64,000 nt of DNA from Aquabacterium olei (GCF_003100395.1 NZ_CP029210.1:3286001-3350000), one strand, 5' to 3'. Positions 43,910-53,393 are shown, counted from the stretch's first letter. Notes: generated by a model not told the origin, from the letters alone. Numbers and translations are program-made.

Positions 43910-46533
43910 AGCCCGCCGGCGACGCGCTGTCGCGCTACCGGGCCAAGCGCAACTTCGAGCGCACGGAGGAGCCGCCGGGCGATCCCGGGCGCTCCGGCAA
44001 CCGCCTGGGCTTCGTCATCCAGAAGCACGCGGCCACCCGGCTGCACTACGACTTCCGGCTGGAGCTCGATGGCGTGCTGCTTTCCTGGGCCGTGCCCAAA
44101 GGGCCGAGCTATGACCCGACCGAGCGTCGCATGGCGATCGAAGTCGAAGCTCATCCACTGAGCTATGCCCGTTTTGAAGGGCGCATCCCACCGGGCCAGT
44201 ACGGGGCGGGCACCGTCATCGTGTGGGACGAGGGCTGGTGGACGCCGGAGGGCGATCCGCAGCAGGCACTGAAGGCAGGGAAGCTCGTGTTCACCCTGCA
44301 CGGCCAGAAGATGCAGGGCCGGTGGGAGCTGGTGCGCATCGCACGCGGCGGCGAGCGCCAGCCGCCCTGGCTGCTGTTCAAGAAGCGCGACGCGCATGCG
44401 CGACCCCATGCCGAGTTCGATGTGGTGTCTGCGTGGCCGGACAGCGTGCTCGCCCACCCCCTCTCCGAGGCCGATCGCCGCGCGGTGTTTCCCGCCGTGC
44501 ACGCGCCTGCGCCTGCGCCTGCTTTGCCCGTGTCGCATGACGACGTGGAAAACCCCGGTGAGCCCCCCTCTCCAGGCAGCCTGCGGGGCGCGCGCAAGGC
44601 CGCCCTGCCCGCCACCCTGGCGCCCCAGTTGGCCACGCTCGCATCGGCGCTGCCGGCCGAAGGCGAATGGCGCTGCGAACTCAAACTCGACGGCTATCGC
44701 CTGCTCATCCGCATCGCCCGCGGGCGGGCCCGGCTGCTCACACGCAGCGGGCTCGACTGGTCTGATCGCATGCCGCATCTGGTGAAGGCCTTTGCCGCGC
44801 TGGGCCTGAACGCCGGATGGCTGGACGGCGAGATCGTCGTGCTCGGCCCGCAGGGCACGCCCGATTTCCATGCCCTGCAGAATGCGTTCGACGCCGGCCG
44901 GCGGACCGACGACATCGTTTGTTTTCTGTTCGATGTGCCCTACGCCGATGGCCACGACCTGCGGGCGGTGCCCCTGCAGGCAAGGCGGGCGTGGCTGCGG
45001 GGTCTGCTGGCCACCCACGCCACCCGGCACGACGACGGCCTGCTGCGTTTCAGTGCCGACTTCGACGCGCCTGTGCAGACGGTGCTGGGCACGGCCTGTG
45101 CGCTCGGCCTGGAAGGCGTGATGGCCAAACGCCAGGATGCACCCTATGTGTCGGCACGCACGGAGACGTGGCTGAAACTGAAGTGCCGACAGCGTCAGGA
45201 GTTCGTGGTGTGCGGCTACGCCCCGCGCAGTGACGATGCAGACCGCGTGGGCGCCCTGCTGCTGGGTGTGCACGACGCACAAGGGCGGCTGGTGCCGGCC
45301 GGCAACGTGGGCACGGGCTGGAGCGCCGAGCAGGCGCGCGCGCTGCGCCAGCGATTGGCCCCGCTGGAGATGCCCAGCCCGCCCTTCGACGGCCAGGCAG
45401 TGCCCGAAGCCGGCACGCAGATCGGCCGGCGCACCGGCCGCAAGCGCCCGCCCACCCGCAGCGAGACCGAGGCCCGGTGGCTGCGGCCTCAACAGGTGGC
45501 CGAAGTGGCGTTCAGCGCCTGGACGCCCGACCACCGCATCCGGCACGCCACTTTCATCGCCCTGCGCGACGACAAGCCGGCGCGGGCCATCGTGCGAGAG
45601 CAGCCGCGTCTCCCCGACACCCCACAGCCCATGTCGCGCCCGCTCAAGGTCACCCATGGCGAGCGGGTGCTCGACGCGACCTCGGGTGTCACCAAGCTCG
45701 ATCTCGTTCGTTACTACGCCGCCGTGGCCAACCGCATGCTGCCGCACCTGCAAGGCCGTCCATGTGCGCTTTTACGCGCCCCGGAAGGCGTGGGCGGCGC
45801 GCTGTTCTTTCAACGACACGGCGGCCCCGGCCGCGCACCGGAGTTGACCGAGCTGGACCCGGCGTTGTGGCCCGGCCACGCGGCACTGCTGTCGGTGGAC
45901 CACGCCGATGCCCTGGTGGCCGCCGCGCAGTGGAACGCCATCGAGTTCCACACCTGGAACGCGCCCGCCCGCCACATGGACCGCCCCGATCGCATGGTGT
46001 TCGACCTTGACCCCGGCGAAGGCACCATCTGGCCGCAGGTGCAGGAAGGCGCGTTGCTGGTGCGCACTCTGCTGGAGGAGCTGAGGCTGGCCTGCTGGCT
46101 CAAGACCAGTGGCGGCAAGGGCCTGCATGTGGTGGTGCCCATCGTGCCGCGCTGGCCGCACGAGGTGGTCAAGGCGCTGTCGAAGGCAATGGTGCAGCAC
46201 CTGGCGCGCACGCTGCCGTCGCGCTTCGTGGCACGCAGCGGGCCGGCCAACCGTGTGGGCCGCATCTTTGTCGACTACCTGCGCAACGGCCATGCCGCGA
46301 CCACCGTGGCGGCCTTCTCGGCGCGGGCGCGCCCCGGCCTCGGCGTGTCGATGCCCGTAGCATGGGACGACCTGGCGAGCCTGCGCAGCGGCGCACACTG
46401 GACGGTGCAGACCGCGCGTGAGCACCTGTCCTTCCAGTCGGTCGACCCGTGGGCCGATTACGCCCGCACGCCTCAGGCGCTCGATGACGCCATGGCTGCC
46501 ATGGGGCTGCGCCCGGCGTCAGTGGCATCCTGA
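43906..46533 (+). CDS. ligD: ATP-dependent DNA ligase D (PE-LIG-POL)
   Basis: 875-residue NHEJ enzyme. N-terminal 3'-phosphoesterase domain (RLGFVIQKHAATRLHYDFRLELDGVLLSWAVPKGPS, residues 30-160). Ligase domain from about 225 with the AMP-accepting Lys260 in LKLDGYRLL, DGEIVVLG, FDVPY and LEGVMAKR, then an OB part. C-terminal primase-polymerase domain from about 570 with the metal-binding Asp700 and Asp702 in VFDLDPGEG and the HVVVPIVPRW block. This order matches Pseudomonas LigD and differs from the POL-PE-LIG order of mycobacteria. GTG 43906 overlaps the upstream stop. Its last 61 bases overlap the convergent opgH gene. Confidence 0.97.
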   Translation: MKPAGDALSRYRAKRNFERTEEPPGDPGRSGNRLGFVIQKHAATRLHYDFRLELDGVLLSWAVPKGPSYDPTERRMAIEVEAHPLSYARFEGRIPPGQYGAGTVIVWDEGWWTPEGDPQQALKAGKLVFTLHGQKMQGRWELVRIARGGERQPPWLLFKKRDAHARPHAEFDVVSAWPDSVLAHPLSEADRRAVFPAVHAPAPAPALPVSHDDVENPGEPPSPGSLRGARKAALPATLAPQLATLASALPAEGEWRCELKLDGYRLLIRIARGRARLLTRSGLDWSDRMPHLVKAFAALGLNAGWLDGEIVVLGPQGTPDFHALQNAFDAGRRTDDIVCFLFDVPYADGHDLRAVPLQARRAWLRGLLATHATRHDDGLLRFSADFDAPVQTVLGTACALGLEGVMAKRQDAPYVSARTETWLKLKCRQRQEFVVCGYAPRSDDADRVGALLLGVHDAQGRLVPAGNVGTGWSAEQARALRQRLAPLEMPSPPFDGQAVPEAGTQIGRRTGRKRPPTRSETEARWLRPQQVAEVAFSAWTPDHRIRHATFIALRDDKPARAIVREQPRLPDTPQPMSRPLKVTHGERVLDATSGVTKLDLVRYYAAVANRMLPHLQGRPCALLRAPEGVGGALFFQRHGGPGRAPELTELDPALWPGHAALLSVDHADALVAAAQWNAIEFHTWNAPARHMDRPDRMVFDLDPGEGTIWPQVQEGALLVRTLLEELRLACWLKTSGGKGLHVVVPIVPRWPHEVVKALSKAMVQHLARTLPSRFVARSGPANRVGRIFVDYLRNGHAATTVAAFSARARPGLGVSMPVAWDDLASLRSGAHWTVQTAREHLSFQSVDPWADYARTPQALDDAMAAMGLRPASVAS

Positions 46534-48734
46534 GCGTCCGCTGCCCCGACGATCAGCAGCGGCAGCAGGTGGTGCGGCTCGTTGAGCAGGTGCAAGCGCT
46601 GTGCGTCGTCCAGCGCCTGCGGGCCGTGTGCCTGTGCGGTCGCCACCCATTGCTGGCGTGCCGCACGGCGTGCACCTGCGGTGCGGGTGCGCACAGACTG
46701 GCTCATCAGCTGAGCCAGCAGCACGGGCTGGCGCAACAGATCCAGCCAGCGTGGTTGCGGCCACGGTGTGCGCGCCAGTGCCCACGCGCGCTTCAGCACC
46801 GCGGGGGTCCAGCGCTCTTCGGGCGTCAGCAGCCAGCCCCGTCGGCGCCAGCGCTCGCCCACGTCCGGCCGGCTTGTCCACACCGCCAGCGGCGCCGCCA
46901 GAATGAGCGGCACGGTCAGCGGCAGCACGATGGGCAGCGAAGCCGGCGCCCCGAACGCCAGCGCGAACACCACGCCACCGGCCGCCAGCGCACCGGGCCA
47001 GAACGCGCGCCACGCCAGCCGGTGCGGCACGGCCTGTGCATCGCGCGGCGGCGAGCGCCATTCGATGGACCAGCCAGTGAGTGCGGCCAGCACAAAGCCG
47101 GTGTGCGCCACCATGCGGATCGGGGCATAGAGCGCCGACAGCAGCATCTCCAGTGCCACACCCCGCGCCAGGCCCCAGGCCCCGCCCAGCCGCCGCGCCT
47201 CTTCGGAGCGCGCCACGGCCCAGGCCCCCATCATGCGCGGCAACACCAGCATCACCACCATCGTGATCCACAACAGGCGGGCGCACAGTGCGGCGCCGGG
47301 CTCGATGTCGGGCAGCGGAACGCCCAGGTTCAGCCACAGCCCGAGCAGCACGAAGCCCAGCCACAGCGGGGCCGACAGATAGGCCATGGCCCCGGTCAGC
47401 AGCATCGCGCGGTGCGCAGGATGCAGGCCGGGCTCGGCCACCAGCCGCAGGTTCTGCAGGTTGCCCTGACACCAGCGGCGATCCCGGCGGAGCTCCTCGA
47501 CCAGATCGGGCGGCACCTGCTCGTAGCTGCCGCGCAGGTCGGACACCATCCACACATGGAAGCCGGCCCGGCGCATGAGGGCGGCCTCGACGAAGTCATG
47601 CGACAGGATGTCGCCGGAGAGCCCGCCGCGCCCCGGCAGCGGGGCGAGCGCACAGTGCTGCATGAAGGGCGCGACGCGGAGGATGGCGTTGTGGCCCCAG
47701 TAATGCGCGTCGCCCAGCTGCCAGTGCTGCATGCCGAGCGTGAAGAGCCGCCCTGTCACGCGGGATGCGAACTGATGTGCGCGCGCATGCAGTGTGTCCT
47801 GCCCGCAGGGCTGGGGCGCCGTCTGGATGATGCCGGCGTCGGGGTGGGCTTCCATCAGCCGCACCAGCGTGACCAGCGCCTCGCCGCTCATCACGCTGTC
47901 GGCATCCAGCACCACCATGTAGCGGTGGCGCCGGCCCCAGCGGCGGCAGAAGTCCGCCACGTTGCCCGCCTTGCGGCGCGTGCGGTGCTGACGCCAGCGA
48001 TAGTGCAGCCGCGCCGCCAGCCCGGCATCGGTGCGCGCGACGGCGCTGCGCAATGCAGCAAACGCCGACAGTTCGGCCACCCGCACGTCGGGGTCACTGC
48101 TGTCGGACAGCACGTACACGTCGAACAGCGACGCCTCCGGCTGGGCCGCCAGCGACTCCACGATGGCTTGCAGCCCGCCGAACACGGCGCCGATCGCCTC
48201 GTGGCGGATGGGCATGACCAGGGCCGTGCGGGCATGGGGGTCGACCGCACGGGCCGGCAGACTGGCCACCCGCAAGGCATGCCGATCGCCATGCCGGAAG
48301 GCATGCAGGCCCATCACGGCGGTGGCAAAGCCGGCCATCACCCACGCAAACAGCAAGGCGAACATCAGCACGTACACCGTGCTGGCCAGCGGTGCGGCCT
48401 CGAAAGGCTGGGCCGGCAGGATCAGCATGGTGGCCAGGGCCGTGCCGAGCGCAACCGACTCCGCCAGCTTCCTGCGGCGTTCGCTGGCGGCCTGCTGCCA
48501 CGGCAGCGCCGCCTGCCACGGGATGTCGGTGGAGGCGAACGGGGCGCGCCACGAGCCGACGACCGGCCAGCGCATGGCGCCATCGGCCCCGCCCGCACGC
48601 CAGGTCATCACCCCGCCGGTGCGGGCGTCCAGCCATTGCCGCAACTGGGGCCACACCCCGCGCCAGGGGTGAACGGGCATGCTGCTGCGCTGCAAGGGCG
48701 GCGCGGTGCCGCGCTGGGTGGGGGCGTCGTTCAT
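46473..48734 (-). CDS. opgH: Glucans biosynthesis glucosyltransferase OpgH (MdoH)
   Basis: 753-residue polytopic membrane glucosyltransferase making the beta-1,2-glucan backbone of osmoregulated periplasmic glucans. The N-terminal half has two hydrophobic segments. The catalytic GT2 core shows ALVMPIRHEAI, the DxD-like VVLDADSVMSG and the RRDRRWCQGN motif typical of processive synthases. At least five C-terminal helices follow. The ATG at 48734 overlaps the opgG stop as ATGA, the classic coupling; an ATG at 48758 would add eight residues. The 3' end overlaps ligD by 61 bases on the other strand. Confidence 0.95.
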   Translation of the reverse strand: MNDAPTQRGTAPPLQRSSMPVHPWRGVWPQLRQWLDARTGGVMTWRAGGADGAMRWPVVGSWRAPFASTDIPWQAALPWQQAASERRRKLAESVALGTALATMLILPAQPFEAAPLASTVYVLMFALLFAWVMAGFATAVMGLHAFRHGDRHALRVASLPARAVDPHARTALVMPIRHEAIGAVFGGLQAIVESLAAQPEASLFDVYVLSDSSDPDVRVAELSAFAALRSAVARTDAGLAARLHYRWRQHRTRRKAGNVADFCRRWGRRHRYMVVLDADSVMSGEALVTLVRLMEAHPDAGIIQTAPQPCGQDTLHARAHQFASRVTGRLFTLGMQHWQLGDAHYWGHNAILRVAPFMQHCALAPLPGRGGLSGDILSHDFVEAALMRRAGFHVWMVSDLRGSYEQVPPDLVEELRRDRRWCQGNLQNLRLVAEPGLHPAHRAMLLTGAMAYLSAPLWLGFVLLGLWLNLGVPLPDIEPGAALCARLLWITMVVMLVLPRMMGAWAVARSEEARRLGGAWGLARGVALEMLLSALYAPIRMVAHTGFVLAALTGWSIEWRSPPRDAQAVPHRLAWRAFWPGALAAGGVVFALAFGAPASLPIVLPLTVPLILAAPLAVWTSRPDVGERWRRRGWLLTPEERWTPAVLKRAWALARTPWPQPRWLDLLRQPVLLAQLMSQSVRTRTAGARRAARQQWVATAQAHGPQALDDAQRLHLLNEPHHLLPLLIVGAADAQDATDAGRSPMAAMASSSA

Positions 48735-50299
48735 GGCGTCGGAAGCTGCGTGGTCCATGTCTCGGTCAGGGCGTCGCCGCCCCGTCTCAGAAAAGCGCGC
48801 AGCTCGACCGGCTGCGTGGGATGGGTGCGGCGAACGCGCAGCGTCATGCGCCAGGCGCCGCCAGGTTCATTGCGGAACGCGTGTTGCTCGAGCAGCTCGC
48901 CGCCCGCCCCCACGCTGGCCACGGCCTCCACACGTGCCGAAGCCGGGAGGCCATCGAGCGCGGCGCCCGTGAAGTCCACCACGTACTGGGTCTCGCCCTC
49001 AGGCAGGGGCGCCCAGCCGCGGCCCAGGCGGGTCTGCCGCGCCCAACCGGCCGGCGGCAGGTGGGTCTTTTCCGCTTCCCAGTGCAGGCGATAGGCAAAG
49101 TCCACCGGCTGGCCCACCGCCGGCATCGCTTGCGGCACCCAGTAAGCGACGATGTTGTCGTGGGTTTCGTCCGGCGCAGGCAGCTGGACCAGCTCCACGC
49201 GCCCGGGGCCCCATTGACCCAGCGGCTCGACCCACACGCTGGGCCGGCGCTCGTAGCGGGCCTCGGGGTCTTCGTAGCTCGCAAACTGGCGATCCCGCTG
49301 CATCAGCCCGAAGCCATGCAGCCGCGTGGCCTGAAAGGCGTTGACCTGCACGCTGTTCGGACGGCGCAGGGGCCGCCACAGCCACTCGCCCGGTTGACCG
49401 TCCGGCGTGGCCAGCGCCACCTGCAGGCCGTCGGAATCGTGCACTTCGGGCCGGTAGTCCTCCGGGTGCGGCTGGTTCTCGCCCGACACGAACATGCTGG
49501 TGAGCGGCGCAATGCCGAGCGTGGCCACCGGTTGCCGCAGGAACAGACGCATGCGCACGTCCACCGTCGTCGTCACCCCGGGGCGGATGTCGAAGCGGTA
49601 GGCCCCGGTCACGCGCGGGGAATCGAGCAGGGCGTACGCCGTCAGCGCGGTGTCGCGCGGGCCAGGGCGCTGCACCCAGAAGCGCGTGAAGCGTGGGAAC
49701 TCCTCCCCCCGTCCGCCGACGGTGTCCACCGCCAGCCCGCGCGCCGACAGGCCGTACTGCTGGCCCTTGCCCACCGCACGGAAGTAGCTTGCGCCCAGGA
49801 AGGCGATCACCTCGTCCTTGTAATCCGGGCGATTGACGGCGTAGTGCGCGCGCCAGCCGGCAAAGCCGATGTCGCCCCAGGCCTGCGGCTGCAGGCGGTT
49901 GCGCCCGAAGTCGAAAAGCTGTGATCGGTAAGGCACCGGCACGACCTGACGCGGCCCGATTTCTTCCACCGTGACCGGCGCCTGGTGGTAGCCGCCCAGG
50001 TGGAAGAACATCAGCTCGAACGGCAGGGCCTCGTTGCGCCAGCGTGCCTGGGCAGGCCGGAAACGGATGTCGCGGGTCTGGTCGTAGTTGAGGGCCTGCA
50101 ACGTTGCAGGCAAGGCCTTGGCGGGTGACGCGGGCTCATGAGGCTTGCCGGCCAGCGCGCGAGCCAGGGCGGACACGTCGTCGAACCCGAACACGGGAGG
50201 GGTCGACTGCGCATGGGCGTTCGGGGCCAGCGCGGCGAACGACAACAACATGGCGCCCCATGGGGGCCTGAAGGACAGGGAGGTTTTGGGTTCTGACAT
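48731..50299 (-). CDS. opgG: Periplasmic glucans biosynthesis protein OpgG (MdoG)
   Basis: 522 residues. A signal peptide with hydrophobic core AMLLSFAALAPNAHA-Q precedes the OpgG fold: FGFDDVSALARALAGKPHEP, LNYDQTRDIRFRPAQARWR, FDFGRNRLQPQAWGDIGFAGWR, EFPRFTRFWVQRPGP and YEDPEARYERRPSVWVEPLGQWGPGRVELVQLP. It works in the periplasm with OpgH to shape or branch the glucans. ATG 50299 is the first with a good signal peptide. It is cotranscribed with opgH. The 182 bases to the tRNA terminator contain its promoter, which I cannot pinpoint. Confidence 0.96.
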   Translation of the reverse strand: MSEPKTSLSFRPPWGAMLLSFAALAPNAHAQSTPPVFGFDDVSALARALAGKPHEPASPAKALPATLQALNYDQTRDIRFRPAQARWRNEALPFELMFFHLGGYHQAPVTVEEIGPRQVVPVPYRSQLFDFGRNRLQPQAWGDIGFAGWRAHYAVNRPDYKDEVIAFLGASYFRAVGKGQQYGLSARGLAVDTVGGRGEEFPRFTRFWVQRPGPRDTALTAYALLDSPRVTGAYRFDIRPGVTTTVDVRMRLFLRQPVATLGIAPLTSMFVSGENQPHPEDYRPEVHDSDGLQVALATPDGQPGEWLWRPLRRPNSVQVNAFQATRLHGFGLMQRDRQFASYEDPEARYERRPSVWVEPLGQWGPGRVELVQLPAPDETHDNIVAYWVPQAMPAVGQPVDFAYRLHWEAEKTHLPPAGWARQTRLGRGWAPLPEGETQYVVDFTGAALDGLPASARVEAVASVGAGGELLEQHAFRNEPGGAWRMTLRVRRTHPTQPVELRAFLRRGGDALTETWTTQLPTP

Positions 50300-50481
50300 C
50301 GCTTGTTGAAACAGGGCGGCGGACCGCACACGCGGTCGGCTTGGCAACGGGCGTGCCTGGCTCAAGGCCAGTCCGCCGGGTTTCTTTACGACGACAGAGA
50401 CGAAAGGAAGATTCCGCGATGCTGCGAAGGGATGCAGCGCTTACATCTGCAGAGGGCCGTGAACCAGGTGGACACGGACAG

Positions 50482-50514
50482 AAAAAAAGCCCTTGGCGTT
50501 TCCGCAAAGGGCTT
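50482..50514 (-). terminator. Rho-independent terminator of tRNA-Arg
   Basis: On the - strand the stem AAGCCCTT(TGC) pairs with (GCC)AAGGGCTT around GGAAAC, followed by seven T residues. It ends 18 bases from the tRNA 3' end. Confidence 0.9.
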
Positions 50515-50531
50515 CATTCGATGGTTCCGGT

Positions 50532-50607
50532 TGGCGCGCCCGGCTGGGATCGAACCAGCAACCCCTGCCTTCGGAGGGCAGTACTCTATCCATTGAGCTA
50601 CGGGCGC
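50532..50607 (-). tRNA. tRNA-Arg (anticodon CCG)
   Basis: 76-nt cloverleaf read on the - strand. The acceptor GCGCCCG pairs with CGGGCGC, discriminator is G, and CCA is encoded. The anticodon stem CTGCC/GGCAG holds the loop CTCCGAA, giving anticodon CCG for CGG codons. The T arm contains GGTTCGATCC. A TAGAAT -10-like box lies 12-17 bases upstream (50624-50619). Confidence 0.97.
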
Positions 50608-50667
50608 AGCGCAAATGCATTCTAGCAGCTGACTGTGCCCGGCTTCCGGTCGGGCATGCGCACAAAC

Positions 50668-50673
50668 TATAAT
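50668..50673 (+). promoter_or_regulatory. Probable -10 box (TATAAT) of the cytochrome c gene
   Basis: Consensus TATAAT in CAAACTATAATCACG, 85 bases before the ATG at 50758; the matching -35 is weak. Confidence 0.55.
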
Positions 50674-50757
50674 CACGCGTTACTGTCCGTCGTGCCCGGG
50701 GCCCTTCCGCCGGTGCGCGGCTCCTGCCCCACCAACCCTGCGCCATCGCTGCACCCC

Positions 50758-51285
50758 ATGAGCCAGAACCAAGAAAACGGCCACGAAGGCCCGATCCAGT
50801 CGCCCCAGCAACTCATCGTCGCCGTGGCAGCGGCCTTCATCGTGCCGGTGGCGATCATCGCCCTGCTGGTGAACTATGTGGCGGCCGGCAACAAGGGAGC
50901 CGCAGGCAGCAACGCGCTGACCGCCCAGGCCACCTCCGAGCGCATCATGCCGGTGGGCACCGTCGAGATCAAACTGGCTTCGGCCAACGCCGGCCCGCGT
51001 TCCGGTGAAGAGGTTTACAAGGCGCAGTGCGCCAGCTGTCACGGTGCCGGCGCCCTGGGCGCACCCAAGTTCGCCGATGCCGGCGCCTGGGGCGGCCGCG
51101 TCGGCAAGGGTTACGACACCCTGCTGGGCCACGCGCTCAAGGGCTTCAACGCCATGCCGGCCCAAGGCGGCGGCGATTTCAGCGACTACGAAGTGGGTCG
51201 CGCCCTGGTCTACATGGTCAACGGCAGCGGCGGCAAGATGGCCGAACCCGCCGCCCCGGCTGGCGCCGCCGCATCGGCACCCTGA
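50758..51285 (+). CDS. Membrane-anchored c-type cytochrome (c5-like)
   Basis: 175 residues. An uncleaved N-terminal anchor is at about residues 19-42 (LIVAVAAAFIVPVAIIALLVNYV). The cytochrome c domain from about 80 has the heme motif Cys91-Ala-Ser-Cys94-His95 (QCASCHGAGALGAPKFADAGAW) and a distal Met candidate in GFNAMPAQGG. It resembles cytochrome c5 proteins that shuttle electrons to terminal oxidases. The C-terminus is Ala/Pro-rich. An intrinsic terminator lies 36 bases downstream. Confidence 0.93.
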   Translation: MSQNQENGHEGPIQSPQQLIVAVAAAFIVPVAIIALLVNYVAAGNKGAAGSNALTAQATSERIMPVGTVEIKLASANAGPRSGEEVYKAQCASCHGAGALGAPKFADAGAWGGRVGKGYDTLLGHALKGFNAMPAQGGGDFSDYEVGRALVYMVNGSGGKMAEPAAPAGAAASAP

Positions 51286-51321
51286 TGGACGTCCGGGCGT
51301 GTCGCGCCCGGCCCACACACG

Positions 51322-51347
51322 AACCGGCCCACGTGGCCGGTTTTTTT
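51322..51347 (+). terminator. Rho-independent terminator after cytochrome c
   Basis: Stem AACCGGCC / GGCCGGTT with a 5-base CACGT loop and seven T residues at its end. Confidence 0.9.
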
Positions 51348-51355
51348 GTGCCCGA

Positions 51356-51904
51356 TCAAGAAACGCGCGTGGTGGCCTGTGGGTGCAGCCGGTAACCGTA
51401 ACGGGCAGGCAGGGCCTCGAAGCGCACTTCTTCCACTTCAGGCCAGCGGCCCGCCTCCAGGGCGTCGGCCGCCACGCCCATGTCGGGTGAGCGCACGATG
51501 CCCAGGCCCAGATCGGTCGCCAGGTACAGATGCCCGTGCTCGTCGGTGAGCACGGCCTGCACGGCGCCCACCTCGGCGCCGGTGTGTGCGGTCACCACGA
51601 AGCGGCCATCCTCCACCCGCTGCACGCCCAGCACCCATGGCGCGGCTTCCAGCGTCACGTACACGCGTTGCGGGCCATTCTGAAAGAACCACGCCCCGTC
51701 CGCGTCGTGCTCGTAGTTGCGGTGGATGAACTCCTTGAGCTTGTCGTGCGTGATGCGGCTGCCCTTGACCTGCGGGAAGGGGCCTGCCGCCTGGATGCGG
51801 TCGTCGCGCATGTACCAGTCGCCGCGCGCATCCAGGGCCAGCCAGTCATAGCAATCGGGCACATTGGGCCACTTCTTCAACGCGGCCTTGACGATGTCGT
51901 CCAT
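51356..51904 (-). CDS. Conserved hypothetical protein
   Basis: 182 residues, soluble, no signal peptide. Regions DIVKAALKKWPNVPDCYDWLALDARGDWYMRDDRIQAAG and KEFIHRNYEHDADGAWFFQNGPQRVYVTLEAAPW are well structured and rich in aromatic residues. I recognise it as a conserved beta-proteobacterial type of DUF but cannot name the family with confidence. ATG 51904 has a GGAGA site. It is the last gene of a run (purU, NTF2-like, YheT-like, this one) on the - strand, 10 bases after the hydrolase stop. Function unknown. Confidence 0.82.
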   Translation of the reverse strand: MDDIVKAALKKWPNVPDCYDWLALDARGDWYMRDDRIQAAGPFPQVKGSRITHDKLKEFIHRNYEHDADGAWFFQNGPQRVYVTLEAAPWVLGVQRVEDGRFVVTAHTGAEVGAVQAVLTDEHGHLYLATDLGLGIVRSPDMGVAADALEAGRWPEVEEVRFEALPARYGYRLHPQATTRVS

Positions 51905-51914
51905 GGGGATCTCC

Positions 51915-52922
51915 TCAGAGGTGGGCCAGGAGCCAGCGGCCGACGGCCTGCGGCAGGTCGGCCACGTGGCCAGGAAAGCGCCCCGACGGAAAGCCGACGT
52001 GGCCGCCTTCATGCGGCTGCCACAGCGTCACGGCGGGGCCGACCTCTCCCTGGGTGGGCAAGCAGGATGCCGGCACGAACGGATCATTGCGGGCGTTGAG
52101 CACCAACGCGGGCACATCGCGCATGGCGCGCAGGCCAGGCTTGGCCGAGCAGCGCGCCCAGTAGTCTTCCGTGCTGGCAAAACCGTGCAGCGGTGCCGTG
52201 AAGATGTGGTCGAAATCGTAGATGTCGCGCGCCTGACGCATGGCCTCGGCATCGAACAGGCCCGGAAAGAGCTTGAGCCGCTCCATGGCCTTGGGACGCA
52301 TGGTGTTGAGGAACATCCGCGTGTAGACGAGCCGGTTGAAGCCGCGGCCGATGGCATGCCCGCAGGCCGCCAGGTCCACCGGGGACGAGATGGCCACGAC
52401 CGCACGCACCAGCCGCGCTGCATCGGGGCCATGCTCCTGGGCCCAGCGCAGCAGCACATTGCCGCCCAGCGACACGCCCACAGCCAGCACCGGCCCGGCA
52501 TGGCCGGCGCACAGGCGCCGCAAGATCCAGTTCACCTCGTCGTGGTCACCCGAGTGGTACGCCCGCGGCCGCCGGTTGACCTCGCCGGAGCAGCCACGAA
52601 AGTGCGGCACGGCGTAATCCCAGCCCTGCGCATGGGCCCAGTGGGCAAAGGCGCGCGCATAGTGGCTTTGCGACGAGCCCTCCAGACCGTGGAACAGCAC
52701 CAGCAGCGGCCGCTCGGTCTGGCCCGCACGCGGCTGGGCCGGGTGAAAGTCGACATCGACGAAGTCGCCATCCGGCGCATCCCAGCGTTCCCGGTGGTAG
52801 CGCACGGGCAGCCGGCTGCCTTCGTGGTGGGTGGCGCTGTAGAGGGCCGGCCAGATGGTCTGCACGTTGCCGGCCACCGGGCCGTGGCCGGCCAGCCAGC
52901 GGGGGGCGCGGTACTGCAGCAT
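51915..52922 (-). CDS. YheT-like alpha/beta hydrolase
   Basis: 335 residues. The family pattern APRWLAGHGPVAGNVQTIWPAL, LLVLFHGLEGSSQSHYARAFA (oxyanion loop) and PHFRGCSGEVNRRPRAYHSGDHDEV is followed by the nucleophile elbow GVSLGGNVLLRW. Asp in NARNDPFVP and His in PHEGGHVGF complete the triad. Homologous to E. coli YheT and eukaryotic ABHD1/3; the substrate is a lipid ester by analogy. ATG 52922 fits. It starts 8 bases after the NTF2-like gene ends. Confidence 0.92.
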   Translation of the reverse strand: MLQYRAPRWLAGHGPVAGNVQTIWPALYSATHHEGSRLPVRYHRERWDAPDGDFVDVDFHPAQPRAGQTERPLLVLFHGLEGSSQSHYARAFAHWAHAQGWDYAVPHFRGCSGEVNRRPRAYHSGDHDEVNWILRRLCAGHAGPVLAVGVSLGGNVLLRWAQEHGPDAARLVRAVVAISSPVDLAACGHAIGRGFNRLVYTRMFLNTMRPKAMERLKLFPGLFDAEAMRQARDIYDFDHIFTAPLHGFASTEDYWARCSAKPGLRAMRDVPALVLNARNDPFVPASCLPTQGEVGPAVTLWQPHEGGHVGFPSGRFPGHVADLPQAVGRWLLAHL

Positions 52923-52930
52923 GGCGGGTG

Positions 52931-53389
52931 TCAGTGCAGCACGCCGCGCGGCTCGACGATGTCGGGCAGCGCCTGGGGCAGGCCCGGGCTGGCGTGGTGG
53001 GCCACCATGCGCCAGCCCAGTTCGGTGCGCACATACACGTTGGTGGCCATGACATAGGCCGTCTGCAGCCCTTCGGGGGTTTCGGCGCGCACGACCTCGG
53101 TCACATGGTGCACGGCCATGTGCGCCTGCTCGAGCCGGCGCACGTGGTGCACCGTGATGTCGATCGGCCCCTGCACCAGCACGGCCTCGAAGGCCGCACG
53201 CACGGCCACGGGCCCCACGACGCGCGGGCCGCCCGGGTGCACGCAGGCAATCTCGTCGTCGTCCGCCCAGACCGTCATCAGGCGTTCGAGGTCGCCCTGC
53301 TGCAGCGCCTCGTAAAAAGTCGCCTCGGTGTCGTCGGCCGTGGCCATCAGGGCGGCCTGGGTGGCCTTCTGCGCGCGGGGGTCGTTCAT
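52931..53389 (-). CDS. SnoaL/NTF2-fold protein
   Basis: 152 residues of the nuclear-transport-factor-2 superfamily (SnoaL_3/DUF4440-like). Visible: EATFYEALQQGDLERLMTVWADDDEIACVHPGGPRVVGPVAVRAAFEAVL and the C-terminal YVRTELGWRMVAHHASP. Such small cone-fold proteins bind or isomerise hydrophobic ligands; no catalytic role can be stated. The gene lies 4 bases after purU and 8 before the hydrolase, so it is probably in their operon. Confidence 0.88.
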   Translation of the reverse strand: MNDPRAQKATQAALMATADDTEATFYEALQQGDLERLMTVWADDDEIACVHPGGPRVVGPVAVRAAFEAVLVQGPIDITVHHVRRLEQAHMAVHHVTEVVRAETPEGLQTAYVMATNVYVRTELGWRMVAHHASPGLPQALPDIVEPRGVLH

Positions 53390-53393
53390 GCGT

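Noticed and set aside
50441..50746. Small open frames running through the tRNA-Arg gene
   Set aside because: They overlap a complete tRNA and its terminator and have no ribosome-binding site.
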